Source: Ruminococcus sp.
Lineage (GTDB): Bacteria > Bacillota > Clostridia > Oscillospirales > Acutalibacteraceae
Assembly (NCBI GenBank): GCA_017404145.1
Contig: JAFRCW010000009.1
Span: 1-64,000, forward strand
Reading direction: 5' to 3'
Length of the DNA: 64,000 nt
Shown: piece by piece, positions 7,119-14,920 of the stretch
Layout of the letters: every line of letters starts with the position of its first letter
How positions within the stretch are numbered: position 1 is the first letter of the stretch
The notes under the pieces: model-generated
The model's database searches: none
What the model saw: the letters and a program-made list of their open reading frames with translations, nothing else
What the model was told of the DNA's origin: nothing
Position numbers and translations under genes: made by a program

Positions 7119-8285
7119 TTATAAACTTTTCTTCAACACTTCTACAACCTCGTCGCGGGTGAACGTCTTATATCCCCCGTCGAGGATGATCGTCGCGTCG
7201 GCGATCGCCTCGATCATATCCTCTCTCACGCCTAATTCGCTCAGATTCATGGCGACGCCGAGCTGCTTCATCCAGTTCTCCATAGCGAGAAGTCCTTCGT
7301 TTGCAACTTCTTCATCGGTCTTGCCGTCGGGATCAACTCCCCATACCTCGCTCGCGAAGCGGACGAACTTCTTCAAGCCGAACGGCATAACGGTTCTGTA
7401 ATAGGGGAGAGATACCGCCGCCAGCGTCATTCCGTGGGTCGCGTCGGTGATCGCGCCGACCGCCTGACCCAGCATATGCACCATCCAGTCGGTGGTTTTG
7501 CCGCGCGAGATCAGGGTGTTCAGCGCCCATGTTGCCGACCACATGATGTTAGAGCGCGCCTCATAGTTCTGCGGATCATCAACAGCGATCAGCGAGCTGT
7601 GGATCACAGACTTCATCAGCGCTTCGGCGAGATAATCGGAGGTATTATCGTCCTCACCGGAGAAATACTGCTCACAGATATGGTTGAAGATGTCATAGAT
7701 ACCCGCTACCATCTGGCGCTTTGGCAGAGACATGGTAAACTTCGGATTGAGGATGGAGAATTTGGGCATCACTTCTTCGCCGAAGACATGTCCGATCTTT
7801 AACTTCTGCTCATGGTTCGTGATGACCGCGCCTGCGTTCATCTCGGAACCGGTGCCTGCCATCGTCAGGATGCAGCCGACGGGAACGATCTCACAGTCGG
7901 GTTCTTCAAAGCGGATATAGTACTTCTCCCACGGATCGTCGTCACAGTTGACGGACACGGATACCGCTTTCGCATAGTCACAGCAGGAACCGCCGCCGAT
8001 CGCGAGCAGCAGATCGACCTTGTTCTCACGTGCGATTTTGACGCCCTCGCGCAGCTTATCCGCGGTGGGATTGGGCATAACGCCCGCGTCCTCTATGATC
8101 GTTTTTCCGTTTGCGTTCAGGATCTCGACGACAGCGTCATAGATACCGTTCTTCTTCACAGAACCGCCGCCGTAAATGATCTGGACGGTCTTGCCGTACT
8201 TCGGCAGCTCGTCATTGAGATATTGAAGTGATTCGTCTCCGAAATAGAGCTTGGTTGCATTTTTGTAGCTGAAATTACCTAACAT
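7119..8285 (-). CDS. Iron-containing alcohol dehydrogenase (BDH/YqhD type)
   Basis: A full-length 388-residue group III alcohol dehydrogenase. The N-terminus FSYKNATKLYFGDESL and the NAD(P) motif IGGGSCCDYAK are typical of butanol dehydrogenase/YqhD proteins, and the metal-binding histidines lie in YDIFNHICEQYF, MVHMLGQ and DATHGMTLA. These enzymes reduce aldehydes to alcohols with NAD(P)H in the cytoplasm. The gene follows a TetR regulator by 30 bases and precedes a flavodoxin. Together they look like a regulated aldehyde-reduction operon. Confidence 0.92.
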   Translation of the reverse strand: MLGNFSYKNATKLYFGDESLQYLNDELPKYGKTVQIIYGGGSVKKNGIYDAVVEILNANGKTIIEDAGVMPNPTADKLREGVKIARENKVDLLLAIGGGSCCDYAKAVSVSVNCDDDPWEKYYIRFEEPDCEIVPVGCILTMAGTGSEMNAGAVITNHEQKLKIGHVFGEEVMPKFSILNPKFTMSLPKRQMVAGIYDIFNHICEQYFSGEDDNTSDYLAEALMKSVIHSSLIAVDDPQNYEARSNIMWSATWALNTLISRGKTTDWMVHMLGQAVGAITDATHGMTLAAVSLPYYRTVMPFGLKKFVRFASEVWGVDPDGKTDEEVANEGLLAMENWMKQLGVAMNLSELGVREDMIEAIADATIILDGGYKTFTRDEVVEVLKKSL

Positions 8286-8315
8286 GATTCATTCTCCTTT
8301 TTCGTTGTAGATTAT

Positions 8316-8936
8316 TTATGGCAAGAGCTTTAACAGACATCCGTATGCCATATCAAATACGGTGGTATCAAAATGCGGCACATCGGCAAGCTCCATCGCT
8401 TTGAGCTGCTTTTCTGTGTGATAGACAAAGGGATAGACGCCGAACAGGAATGAATTGAAGTTTATGCAGAAACGGGTGATCTCATCCTTTGTGCTATGCG
8501 GACTGTACGCCCGGGCGATCCTTGTCAGTGTTTCGACCGCTGTACGGTACAGCGCCTTGAACTCGGCGAGCCTTTCTACCCGGCAGTTGATCTCCATTTC
8601 AAAGAGATTCATATTCTGGAGACGCAGGAGAATCTCTCTGCCGTCAAGCGTATGCGCGATCCGTGATGCGGTATCCTCTCTGTCGCCCTGCTTGATCCGG
8701 TGTTCGGCTTCATCAAGGGAGGATATCCATTTTGCGTACTCCCGATTCAAGAGCGCAAGCAAAATCTCATCCTTCGTCTCAAAATAGGAATAGATCGCCG
8801 GACGGGTAAAGCTGGTTGCGGTGCTGATCTCCTTGATGTTGACGGCGGTAAAGCCTCTTTCCCGATAAATTTTTTCACAGGCGTCGATGATTTCCTGCTT
8901 GCGATTTTCCTTATGTTCCTCTGTAACCTTCGGCAT
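8316..8936 (-). CDS. TetR-family regulator of the adh-flavodoxin operon
   Basis: The start at 8936 is set by GGAGGTGATA immediately before ATG; the product is 206 residues. The helix-turn-helix is KQEIIDACEKIYRERGFTAVNIKEISTATSFTRPAIYSYFETKDEILLALL. The rest is a helical ligand domain. It is the first gene of a three-gene operon and its promoter is spanned by a perfect 15-base inverted repeat, so autorepression is likely. Confidence 0.9.
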   Translation of the reverse strand: MPKVTEEHKENRKQEIIDACEKIYRERGFTAVNIKEISTATSFTRPAIYSYFETKDEILLALLNREYAKWISSLDEAEHRIKQGDREDTASRIAHTLDGREILLRLQNMNLFEMEINCRVERLAEFKALYRTAVETLTRIARAYSPHSTKDEITRFCINFNSFLFGVYPFVYHTEKQLKAMELADVPHFDTTVFDMAYGCLLKLLP

Positions 8937-8960
8937 ATTATCACCTCCACCCATAGCATA

Positions 8961-9009
8961 ATTGACACGGTGTAACTATAATGTAACATATATTTTACAC
9001 CGTGTCAAT
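8961..9009. promoter_or_regulatory. TetR operator: perfect 15-bp inverted repeat over the promoter
   Basis: ATTGACACGGTGTAA (8961-8975) and TTACACCGTGTCAAT (8995-9009) are exact inverted copies with a 19-base spacer. On the minus strand the distal arm contains the -35 TTGACA, and a TACATT box follows after 17 bases. Confidence 0.8.
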
Positions 9010-9047
9010 ATAGATTTAAAAAATTTTAGATATTTGTTCCTAAAGCA

Positions 9048-9085
9048 AAATCTCCGCTTGGATTTGTCAGTCCAAACGGAGTTTT
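9048..9085 (-). terminator. Intrinsic terminator, repeat copy C
   Basis: CTCCGCTTGGA and TCCAAACGGAG pair around an eight-base loop; in the minus RNA the stem ends in GCGGAGAUUUUGCUUU. It ends the lipoprotein gene. Confidence 0.75.
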
Positions 9086-9118
9086 GGTTATCCCGATAAT
9101 AACAGCTGAACTTACTTG

Positions 9119-10573
9119 TTAATCCGGCTTTGCCGGAGGGGTACCGCCGTCGTTGTGACCGCCGTCACCGGGCTTATCTCCGCCGCCGTGACCGCCGGAG
9201 CTGACGGTGAATTCGATAGAAGAGCCTGCGGAAGACGTTCCTGCTGTGTAGGCGACGCCGTTCACATACAGGGTGTGCCCGTTGAGGTCGATGCTGTCAG
9301 CGTCACAGGTCAGGGAGGTGATATAGCTGTCGGCTGTCAGCGTCCACTTGGAGCCGCCGGAAAGCTCAACATAAACATCGCCTGCCTGCCCGTCAGAGTT
9401 GATCGCGCCGGTAAAGATCGAGCCATCTTTCAGATACAGATTCAGCACGCTGATATCGTCGACGAGCATATCGCCGTTGATGGTCTGTTTGGATGCGTTG
9501 AGATTGACCTGACCGCCGTTGGAGCCTTCGCTGCCCCAGCCTGCCGCCGCTGCTCTGAGGAAGTATCCTTCACTGTCATTATTGATGATCGTCGCGCCGC
9601 TGAGGGTGATATCGGTCGTCGTGTTGTTGACGAAGAAGATATCGCCGTTTGCGTTGGTGAGCGTGCCGCCGTTCATCGTAAAGGAAGATGTGCCCTGCGC
9701 CGCGTCGCCGGACATACTCTGATAGATCATGACCGCCTGATACCAATCCGACTTGTCACTGTTCTTGGTATTGTTATCGGCGCTGAGAGTGACATTGTTC
9801 AGCGTGACGCTGTTCTTGCCCTCGACAACGACGCCCTGAGAAGCGGTGGAGGTCAACTCGGCATTGCTGACGGTGATGTCAGCGGTAGAGTAGATAACAG
9901 GCGAGCCTGTACCGGAAGTGGAATAATAACCGCCGTCGACGGTGACGGTACCGCCTCCTCTGTCGGAGCGGATCGCCGCGGATGATCTGCCGGATGTTTC
10001 GATCGTCAGGTTGGACGCGTTCATCGTGCCGCCGCCTGTTGTCATCAGACCGCCCGAGCAGTTGCCGGACGTTTTAATATAGCTGTCAGAGATGTTGACG
10101 GTCGTACCCTCGCCGTAGCTGAACACGGCGTTCGCGTGGGTGCCGTCGGTGATAACGACCACATCGCTGAGATCGAGCGTGCCGCCATTTGTTGCAAATA
10201 TCGCGGCGTTATCGCCGTAGAAGTCGGCTTCGTCGTTCTGCTCGCTGTCGCCTGTCTTGACGACCTTTGTATTGCTGTAGCTGAGGCTCTCGCCGTCTGC
10301 GGTGATCGCGTGTTCGCCGCCGACGCTGTTCTCGATGGTTTCGTTGATCGTGATGTCTGCTTCTGTCAGTTTTTTGACGGTCGCTTCTGTCGCGTCGGAT
10401 GTTGTCGCTGCGGCGGGATGTGTCGCTTCATCAGCGGCAGCAGCTGCCGCCTGTGTCTCTTCGACTGTTTCTGATGTATCGGTATTACCGGAACATGCCG
10501 CCATCGACAGAACCAGTATACCGGCGATCAGTAATGAGATCAGTTTTGTGATTACAAGCGCTTTATTCATCAT
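9119..10573 (-). CDS. Beta-helix-like surface lipoprotein
   Basis: The 484-residue protein begins with a signal peptide and lipobox (LVLSMAACSG, Cys about 27), so it should be anchored to the outer face of the membrane. After an Ala/Thr-rich linker comes a long series of short imperfect repeats rich in Gly, Asn, Ser and Thr (for example TVTVDGGYYSTSGTGSPVI, SVTLNNVTLSADN), the pattern of a right-handed parallel beta-helix. It is clearly paralogous to the gene at 11398-13059 (shared MIYQSMSGDA, GGTL, RSDRGGGTV, GHTLYVNG segments), but has a Gly/His/Asp-rich tail in place of a dockerin. Such folds often bind or cut polysaccharide; no catalytic residues are evident. Confidence 0.82.
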   Translation of the reverse strand: MMNKALVITKLISLLIAGILVLSMAACSGNTDTSETVEETQAAAAAADEATHPAAATTSDATEATVKKLTEADITINETIENSVGGEHAITADGESLSYSNTKVVKTGDSEQNDEADFYGDNAAIFATNGGTLDLSDVVVITDGTHANAVFSYGEGTTVNISDSYIKTSGNCSGGLMTTGGGTMNASNLTIETSGRSSAAIRSDRGGGTVTVDGGYYSTSGTGSPVIYSTADITVSNAELTSTASQGVVVEGKNSVTLNNVTLSADNNTKNSDKSDWYQAVMIYQSMSGDAAQGTSSFTMNGGTLTNANGDIFFVNNTTTDITLSGATIINNDSEGYFLRAAAAGWGSEGSNGGQVNLNASKQTINGDMLVDDISVLNLYLKDGSIFTGAINSDGQAGDVYVELSGGSKWTLTADSYITSLTCDADSIDLNGHTLYVNGVAYTAGTSSAGSSIEFTVSSGGHGGGDKPGDGGHNDGGTPPAKPD

Positions 10574-10621
10574 AATACCTCCTTGTTATTATGTATCGAT
10601 TCAGTCTTTATCTATGATTAT

Positions 10622-11203
10622 TTATGCGACGATTTGCCGTTCTCTTGATAAGCCTGAGGTTGTAAAAACCCGTTCGTCTTTTGTAACAACGATCGCTTCA
10701 TATCCGCTTCCGTTCAGTAACGCGAGCGCCTCGTTCAGCATATAGCCAATCACGATAAAACACATTTTGTATAGCAAAACAGCGTCGCTGCCGATCAAGG
10801 TCACGCTTTCCACATTACTTCTGCGTCCGGACACGGTGTCCTTCAACTCATTCCGATACAGTGTTACGATTGATTTCTCATTGACGTCGAGATAGGCGAA
10901 ATTCTGCTCTTTGTTTGAGAAAGGATCCCGAACTCCGATTCTTCTCGTTTTACCCATGTTGATAATCGTATCGCCCAGTTTGATCGTCGCCTGGGTCACG
11001 CCATCCTGCGCAAAGATCCTTTTGACTTCCTGTGCGGCGTATCCGATAGCGGCAGGCTCATCGAAGCTGTCATTCTTTTCGAGTTCTTGCACACGCGTTT
11101 TCGCTCTGTTCAAGGTGTTAACACTGTCGCCGTCATATACGGTCAGTTTACACAAGACGCCGAAGGCGAAGAAAATATTTTGTAACTGATAAGCTTTAGA
11201 CAT
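10622..11203 (-). CDS. ApbE-like protein, internally shortened
   Basis: Starting at 11203 behind AAGGAG, this 193-residue product matches the two ends of FAD:protein FMN transferase (ApbE): FFAFGVLCKLTVYDGDS near the N-terminus, then GYAAQEVKRIFAQDGV, RRIGVRDPF and a C-terminal SVTLIGSDAVLL...ALALLNGSGYEAIVVTKDERVFTTSGL. ApbE proteins are about 300-350 residues. The segment of about 100 residues holding DGAFDPTVGPL is absent, LDLGGIAKG is reduced to PAAIG, and HHIDPRTG is missing. It is therefore probably inactive, though the frame is still open. Its own TTGACA promoter lies upstream. Confidence 0.65.
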   Translation of the reverse strand: MSKAYQLQNIFFAFGVLCKLTVYDGDSVNTLNRAKTRVQELEKNDSFDEPAAIGYAAQEVKRIFAQDGVTQATIKLGDTIINMGKTRRIGVRDPFSNKEQNFAYLDVNEKSIVTLYRNELKDTVSGRRSNVESVTLIGSDAVLLYKMCFIVIGYMLNEALALLNGSGYEAIVVTKDERVFTTSGLSRERQIVA

Positions 11204-11222
11204 AGTGTTCAACTCCTTTTTG

Positions 11223-11250
11223 ATTTTATGCTGTTATGATAACCTGTCAA
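11223..11250 (-). promoter_or_regulatory. Promoter of the ApbE-like gene
   Basis: On the minus strand TTGACA is followed after 16 bases by TAAAAT, about 20 bases before the start codon at 11203. Confidence 0.55.
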
Positions 11251-11301
11251 TATGATAACACCTTGATGATTCTGTGAATTGTTTGTGAAATTTTTTATGG
11301 A

Positions 11302-11333
11302 GATCCTCCGCTTGGATATGACAAACGGAGGAT
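11302..11333 (-). terminator. Intrinsic terminator, repeat copy D
   Basis: GATCCTCCG pairs with CGGAGGATC, keeping the CTTGGA and ACAAACGG core of the repeat family. It lies after the dockerin gene at 11398. Confidence 0.65.
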
Positions 11334-11397
11334 CACTTTTACGCTTTTTCGATTATCAGGTCAACTGTGATAAATATTTTCGGCGATGTTGAATCGG

Positions 11398-13059
11398 TCA
11401 TCCGGTCACCCACTTATTGATCGCGTACGGGACCTCAAGGGATGCCAGATATTTCTGGATATAGGTGGCGTCGATGACAGAGACTACACCGTCTCCGTCA
11501 ACATCCGCCGCTCTCTCATTGTAGTCTGCGGATACAGGAAGACTGGCGAGTTTTTTCTGAATCGTTGTTGCGTCGATAACAGAGACCGTTCCGTCACTGT
11601 CCGCGTCGCCCAGCAGATAGCCGTCTGTTTCTGACTGGGTAGAAGCTTCGGTAGACTCTTCGGTAGGAGTCTCTGTCGGTGTTTCGGTAGAGCCGCTGTC
11701 GGAGTCTGATGTACCGGAAAGAGCTGTGCCGTTCACATAGAGAGTGTATCCGTTGTTGATGACGTTCGCGGCGTTACCGGAGAAGGATGTGATATAGGTG
11801 TCGCCGGTGAGGTACCACTTTGAGGTAGAATCCAGCGTCACATTCACGGTGCCGACAGAGGTAGAAACCGTCGAGCCCTTCGCGTTTGTGATGTTGCCGC
11901 TGATAGTGCCGGTATAGACCGAGCCGTCGGAAAGGTTCAGCGTCAAGGTCGAGTCGGAGCCGACGAGAATAGTTCCCTCAAGCGTCTGACCCTCGGTATT
12001 CAGCGTCGCAATGTTGGAAGCGCCTGACCAGCCGTCGTTGCATACGGACAGGAGAACGCCGTCGGCATCATTGTTGACGATGGTCACGCCGGAGAGGGTG
12101 ATGACCGCATTGGTGTTGGTGACATGGAACACATGACCGGAGTTGGAGGTCAGTGTGCCGCCGGTCATCGTATAGGACGATGTGCCGCTGTCCGCGTCGC
12201 CGGACATAGACTGATAGATCATGATCGTATCGAGGAAGGTCGCGTTGCCGTTCATCTTGGTATTGGTCGCGGTGAGGTCACAGTTCGTCAGGGTAACGGA
12301 GTTCTTTCCCTCTATACATACGCCTTCGGAAAGGTTGGAGATAAAGACCGCATTTTCGGCAGTGATATTTGCTGTACAGTAAATGGCAGGTGAGCCGAGG
12401 CCCGAGGAGGTATAACTGCCGCCCGATACATAGACGGTGCCGCCTCCGCGATCGGTTCGAAGCGGTGCGGACGATTGACCTGAGGTCGTAACGGTACAAT
12501 CGTTAGCATAGGTGATACCGCCGCCTGTGGTCATGATGCCGCCGCCTTTAGAGCCTGAAGTGTTGACGGTAACGTTATTAATGATAACGGTCGTGCCGTC
12601 GCCCGACGCGCCGTTGGAGCCGCCGTTGCCGCCATAGGAAAAGATGCCGTTCGCGCCCTTTGCGGTCGCGGTAACGGTTCCGCCGTTGATGGTGGTGGTA
12701 CCGCCGCCCATACACATGACAGCGGAGTTGATGCCGTAAAAGTTGCAGTTATCGCCGCCGTCCGAGTCGCCGGACTTTTTAACGGTGGCGTCGTTAACGG
12801 TGACTGCCCCCGAGGTGTTGATCAGCAGGGCGTTTTCGTCGGCGCTTGTCGAGGTGTAGGTGCCGCTTGAGAGCGCCGAAGCCGAGGTAACGGTCGTCGC
12901 GCCGGAATAGCTCACGGAGCTCGATGAACCGCCTCCTCCGGGAGGTGTTCCGCCGCCTGAACTCGGAGGAGAACCGCCGGGTCCTGCTGCCGCGACGGAC
13001 AGTGTGAGGGTCAATACCAGTGTCAGTGCTAAAATCAGGGATAATAGTTTCTTGGTCAT
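11398..13059 (-). CDS. Secreted beta-helix-like protein with type I dockerin
   Basis: A 553-residue secreted protein: signal peptide (LLSLILALTLVLTLTLSVAAA), a Gly/Ser/Pro linker, a long Gly/Thr/Asn-rich beta-helix-like region paralogous to 9119-10573, a Thr/Glu/Ser linker (about 455-480) and a C-terminal type I dockerin. The dockerin has two calcium-loop repeats, GDADSDGTVSVIDATTIQK and ADVDGDGVVSVIDATYIQK. Dockerins bind cohesins, so this protein is probably mounted on a scaffold at the cell surface or in an amylosome/cellulosome-like complex. The beta-helix region is likely to bind polysaccharide. No scaffoldin is visible in this window. Confidence 0.88.
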   Translation of the reverse strand: MTKKLLSLILALTLVLTLTLSVAAAGPGGSPPSSGGGTPPGGGGSSSSVSYSGATTVTSASALSSGTYTSTSADENALLINTSGAVTVNDATVKKSGDSDGGDNCNFYGINSAVMCMGGGTTTINGGTVTATAKGANGIFSYGGNGGSNGASGDGTTVIINNVTVNTSGSKGGGIMTTGGGITYANDCTVTTSGQSSAPLRTDRGGGTVYVSGGSYTSSGLGSPAIYCTANITAENAVFISNLSEGVCIEGKNSVTLTNCDLTATNTKMNGNATFLDTIMIYQSMSGDADSGTSSYTMTGGTLTSNSGHVFHVTNTNAVITLSGVTIVNNDADGVLLSVCNDGWSGASNIATLNTEGQTLEGTILVGSDSTLTLNLSDGSVYTGTISGNITNAKGSTVSTSVGTVNVTLDSTSKWYLTGDTYITSFSGNAANVINNGYTLYVNGTALSGTSDSDSGSTETPTETPTEESTEASTQSETDGYLLGDADSDGTVSVIDATTIQKKLASLPVSADYNERAADVDGDGVVSVIDATYIQKYLASLEVPYAINKWVTG

Positions 13060-13191
13060 TGTGAAAACTCCTTTCGGCTATTTCGTTACTAAAAGTATAA
13101 ATTAATACCGTGATAATAATATGTTTGGGATGTGATAATTATATAAACATGCTGTGAAAAGAATCATAAAGCCTAAAAGAGCTAACTGCTA

Positions 13192-13995
13192 CTACTTCAA
13201 AGTTTGCTTTGGCTGCGTTTGAGGCTGATTACCATTGTATTGATTTTGACCGGAATTTTGTTCGGGAGCGTTGCCGCCGTTCTGATCCTGCGGAGAACCG
13301 TTCTGCCTTGCCCCATCCTGCTGTGAATCATCTTTTTGCTGATCCTGATTCGGAGCTTGTTCTTGATCTTGCTTTTGCTGCCGATCATCGGCAGAAGCGT
13401 TATTGTTTTCCGGATTATTCTTTTCTGAGGACTGATTCGGATTTTGCTGAGGAATACCCATGTCGTTGAATACTCTGTCCTCCAGATCCTCTTTCAGACG
13501 CTCGTTATGAGTGTCGTTTCCGGTGGACGCTGTGATAGAAACGCCCTTGGTTTCGTCCTCAAAGAACCCGTCGTCTTTCATCTGTTCGACAGTTGCTGTG
13601 ACAGCGTCGTTGATCTTGTGATGCTTGAGATTGCTGACGCCGATCTCTTCGATAACTGTTTCGCCGTCCTCGTTGAGCGCCCTGACGTTCAGCACATAGT
13701 CAAAGCAGTTGACGGTATATTCGATGGAGGGATCGGATTCTAAGCTGACTGTTCCGCACGGAATGGCGTATGCCGTACCGATACTGCCGACCGTGAGAAT
13801 GATGATCGCCGCCGCAACAGCCGCGACACGACGGATCACACGCGGTACGGTACGGGGCTGTCTGACCTCCTTGATATCGTAAAGCTCGATCTCCTGACCG
13901 ATCTCATAGCTGTTATTGAAGATCTTTTTGACTTCACCGTTTTCCGTCAGCGCTGCCGCATATTTTCCTTTTAAGTCCACGATAGCGGCTTTCAT
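13192..13995 (-). CDS. rsgI: RsgI-type anti-sigma-I factor with Gln/Asn-rich tail
   Basis: The start at 13995 has AAGGAGG upstream and overlaps the SigI stop (ATGA). Residues 1-45 (AAIVDLKGKYAAALTENGEV) match the RsgI N-terminal sigma-binding domain; a transmembrane helix follows (56-78), then the conserved juxtamembrane part with SDPSIEYTVNCFDYVLNVRALNEDGE. RsgI holds SigI inactive at the membrane. In cellulolytic clostridia the outer part often carries a carbohydrate-binding or hydrolase module; here residues about 175-267 are instead a low-complexity Gln/Asn/Asp/Pro tail. The sensing role is inferred from the family. Confidence 0.88.
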   Translation of the reverse strand: MKAAIVDLKGKYAAALTENGEVKKIFNNSYEIGQEIELYDIKEVRQPRTVPRVIRRVAAVAAAIIILTVGSIGTAYAIPCGTVSLESDPSIEYTVNCFDYVLNVRALNEDGETVIEEIGVSNLKHHKINDAVTATVEQMKDDGFFEDETKGVSITASTGNDTHNERLKEDLEDRVFNDMGIPQQNPNQSSEKNNPENNNASADDRQQKQDQEQAPNQDQQKDDSQQDGARQNGSPQDQNGGNAPEQNSGQNQYNGNQPQTQPKQTLK

Positions 13996-14720
13996 ACGGA
14001 TTCCTCCTTCCTGACAAATTTCATATATTCTGCGATATGAGGGAAATCTCCCTCTAAGATGATGACCGCCATGATCAGATACTTTCGGTAGCGGTCGATG
14101 GTTTTCTTTGATACGCCCGAGCCTTCGGCAAGTGATTTGACCGGCAGCTTGTGCTTTCGTTTCAGTTCTTCGAGCAGCTCCGGCGGGTATTGGTCTAGCA
14201 TATACCGGATCGCGACGGCACATTCGCTGCGCGTCCTGTCCTGCTGCGGCGAGCATTCCGTGAGATCGAAGAACCGAAAGCCGTATTGCATGAGCATATC
14301 GTTCGCCGAGAGGATCTCTTCCTTCAGACTGTTGTCGGACTTCTCTTTGCTGGCTTTGATGACCGAAAAGTATACGCCGTCGATATCCTCATCCGGCTCT
14401 CCGCCGCCCTCTAAGATATGCGGGGCTACCGGTACTTCGCTCAGAACATTCTTTTGCTTGCGGTACCAGTCGACCAGAGCGCGCTTGATCAGCATTTGAG
14501 CGAAGGGGAGAAAATTACCCTTATCCTCCGCGTATACGTCTATGGCTTTTGAGAAAGCGCACAGCGCGATCGACCATTCGTCGTCGCTTTTGGTGATATA
14601 TTTCCGACATGCTTTGGAAGCGGTACGCAGGATCGTTTGTTCCTGCTGTGTGATCAGCTCTTCGCGTATTCGGCTGTCCTTTGCCGCCGATAAGGCAAGC
14701 TCGTTGATTCGATCAGACAT
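13992..14720 (-). CDS. sigI: RNA polymerase sigma factor SigI
   Basis: The 242-residue protein matches sigma-I: a region 2-like core (DDEWSIALCAFSKAIDVYAEDKGNFLPFAQMLIKRALVDWYRKQ) and a C-terminal region 4-like helix-turn-helix (LPVKSLAEGSGVSKKTIDRYRKYLIMAVIILEGDFPHIAEYM). It lies directly before rsgI, as in Bacillus and Clostridium thermocellum, where SigI/RsgI pairs control heat or polysaccharide-degradation genes. Its flanks are secreted beta-helix and dockerin genes, and its promoter region has the same ACCCC/CGTA pair as the one at 16979-17013, consistent with autoregulation. Confidence 0.9.
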   Translation of the reverse strand: MSDRINELALSAAKDSRIREELITQQEQTILRTASKACRKYITKSDDEWSIALCAFSKAIDVYAEDKGNFLPFAQMLIKRALVDWYRKQKNVLSEVPVAPHILEGGGEPDEDIDGVYFSVIKASKEKSDNSLKEEILSANDMLMQYGFRFFDLTECSPQQDRTRSECAVAIRYMLDQYPPELLEELKRKHKLPVKSLAEGSGVSKKTIDRYRKYLIMAVIILEGDFPHIAEYMKFVRKEESV

Positions 14721-14738
14721 AGGCTTCTCCTTCTGTTA

Positions 14739-14773
14739 ATCAATACGAAAACTCTCCGAAAAAAAGCGGGGTC
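14739..14773 (-). promoter_or_regulatory. Candidate SigI-dependent promoter of sigI
   Basis: On the minus strand GACCCC is followed after exactly 20 bases by CGTATTGAT, 20-odd bases before the sigI start. The same two boxes with the same spacing precede the gene at 14921-16930. ACCCC and CGWA boxes are, as I recall, characteristic of SigI promoters; the spacing here is longer than I would expect. Confidence 0.5.
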
Positions 14774-14859
14774 GCACTTATTTTTCCGATTTATCATCCT
14801 TATGATAAGCAACCCATCTGACAGATATTTGATATGAGTGTGAATATTATCTGAAAAAA

Positions 14860-14899
14860 CAGGGAGCGGATAGACCTTGTAAGTCTGTCCGCTCCCTGT
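14860..14899 (-). terminator. Strong intrinsic terminator
   Basis: ACAGGGAGCGGATAGAC pairs with GTCTGTCCGCTCCCTGT around a seven-base loop; on the minus strand it runs into TTTTTT. It ends the gene at 14921-16930. Confidence 0.85.
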
Positions 14900-14920
14900 G
14901 TTTATGGGGACAATAATGGT

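Noticed and set aside
9116-9985. Long open frame on the plus strand
   Set aside because: It lies opposite a lipoprotein gene with signal peptide, ribosome site and paralogue; the plus frame has no ribosome site and no recognisable domain.
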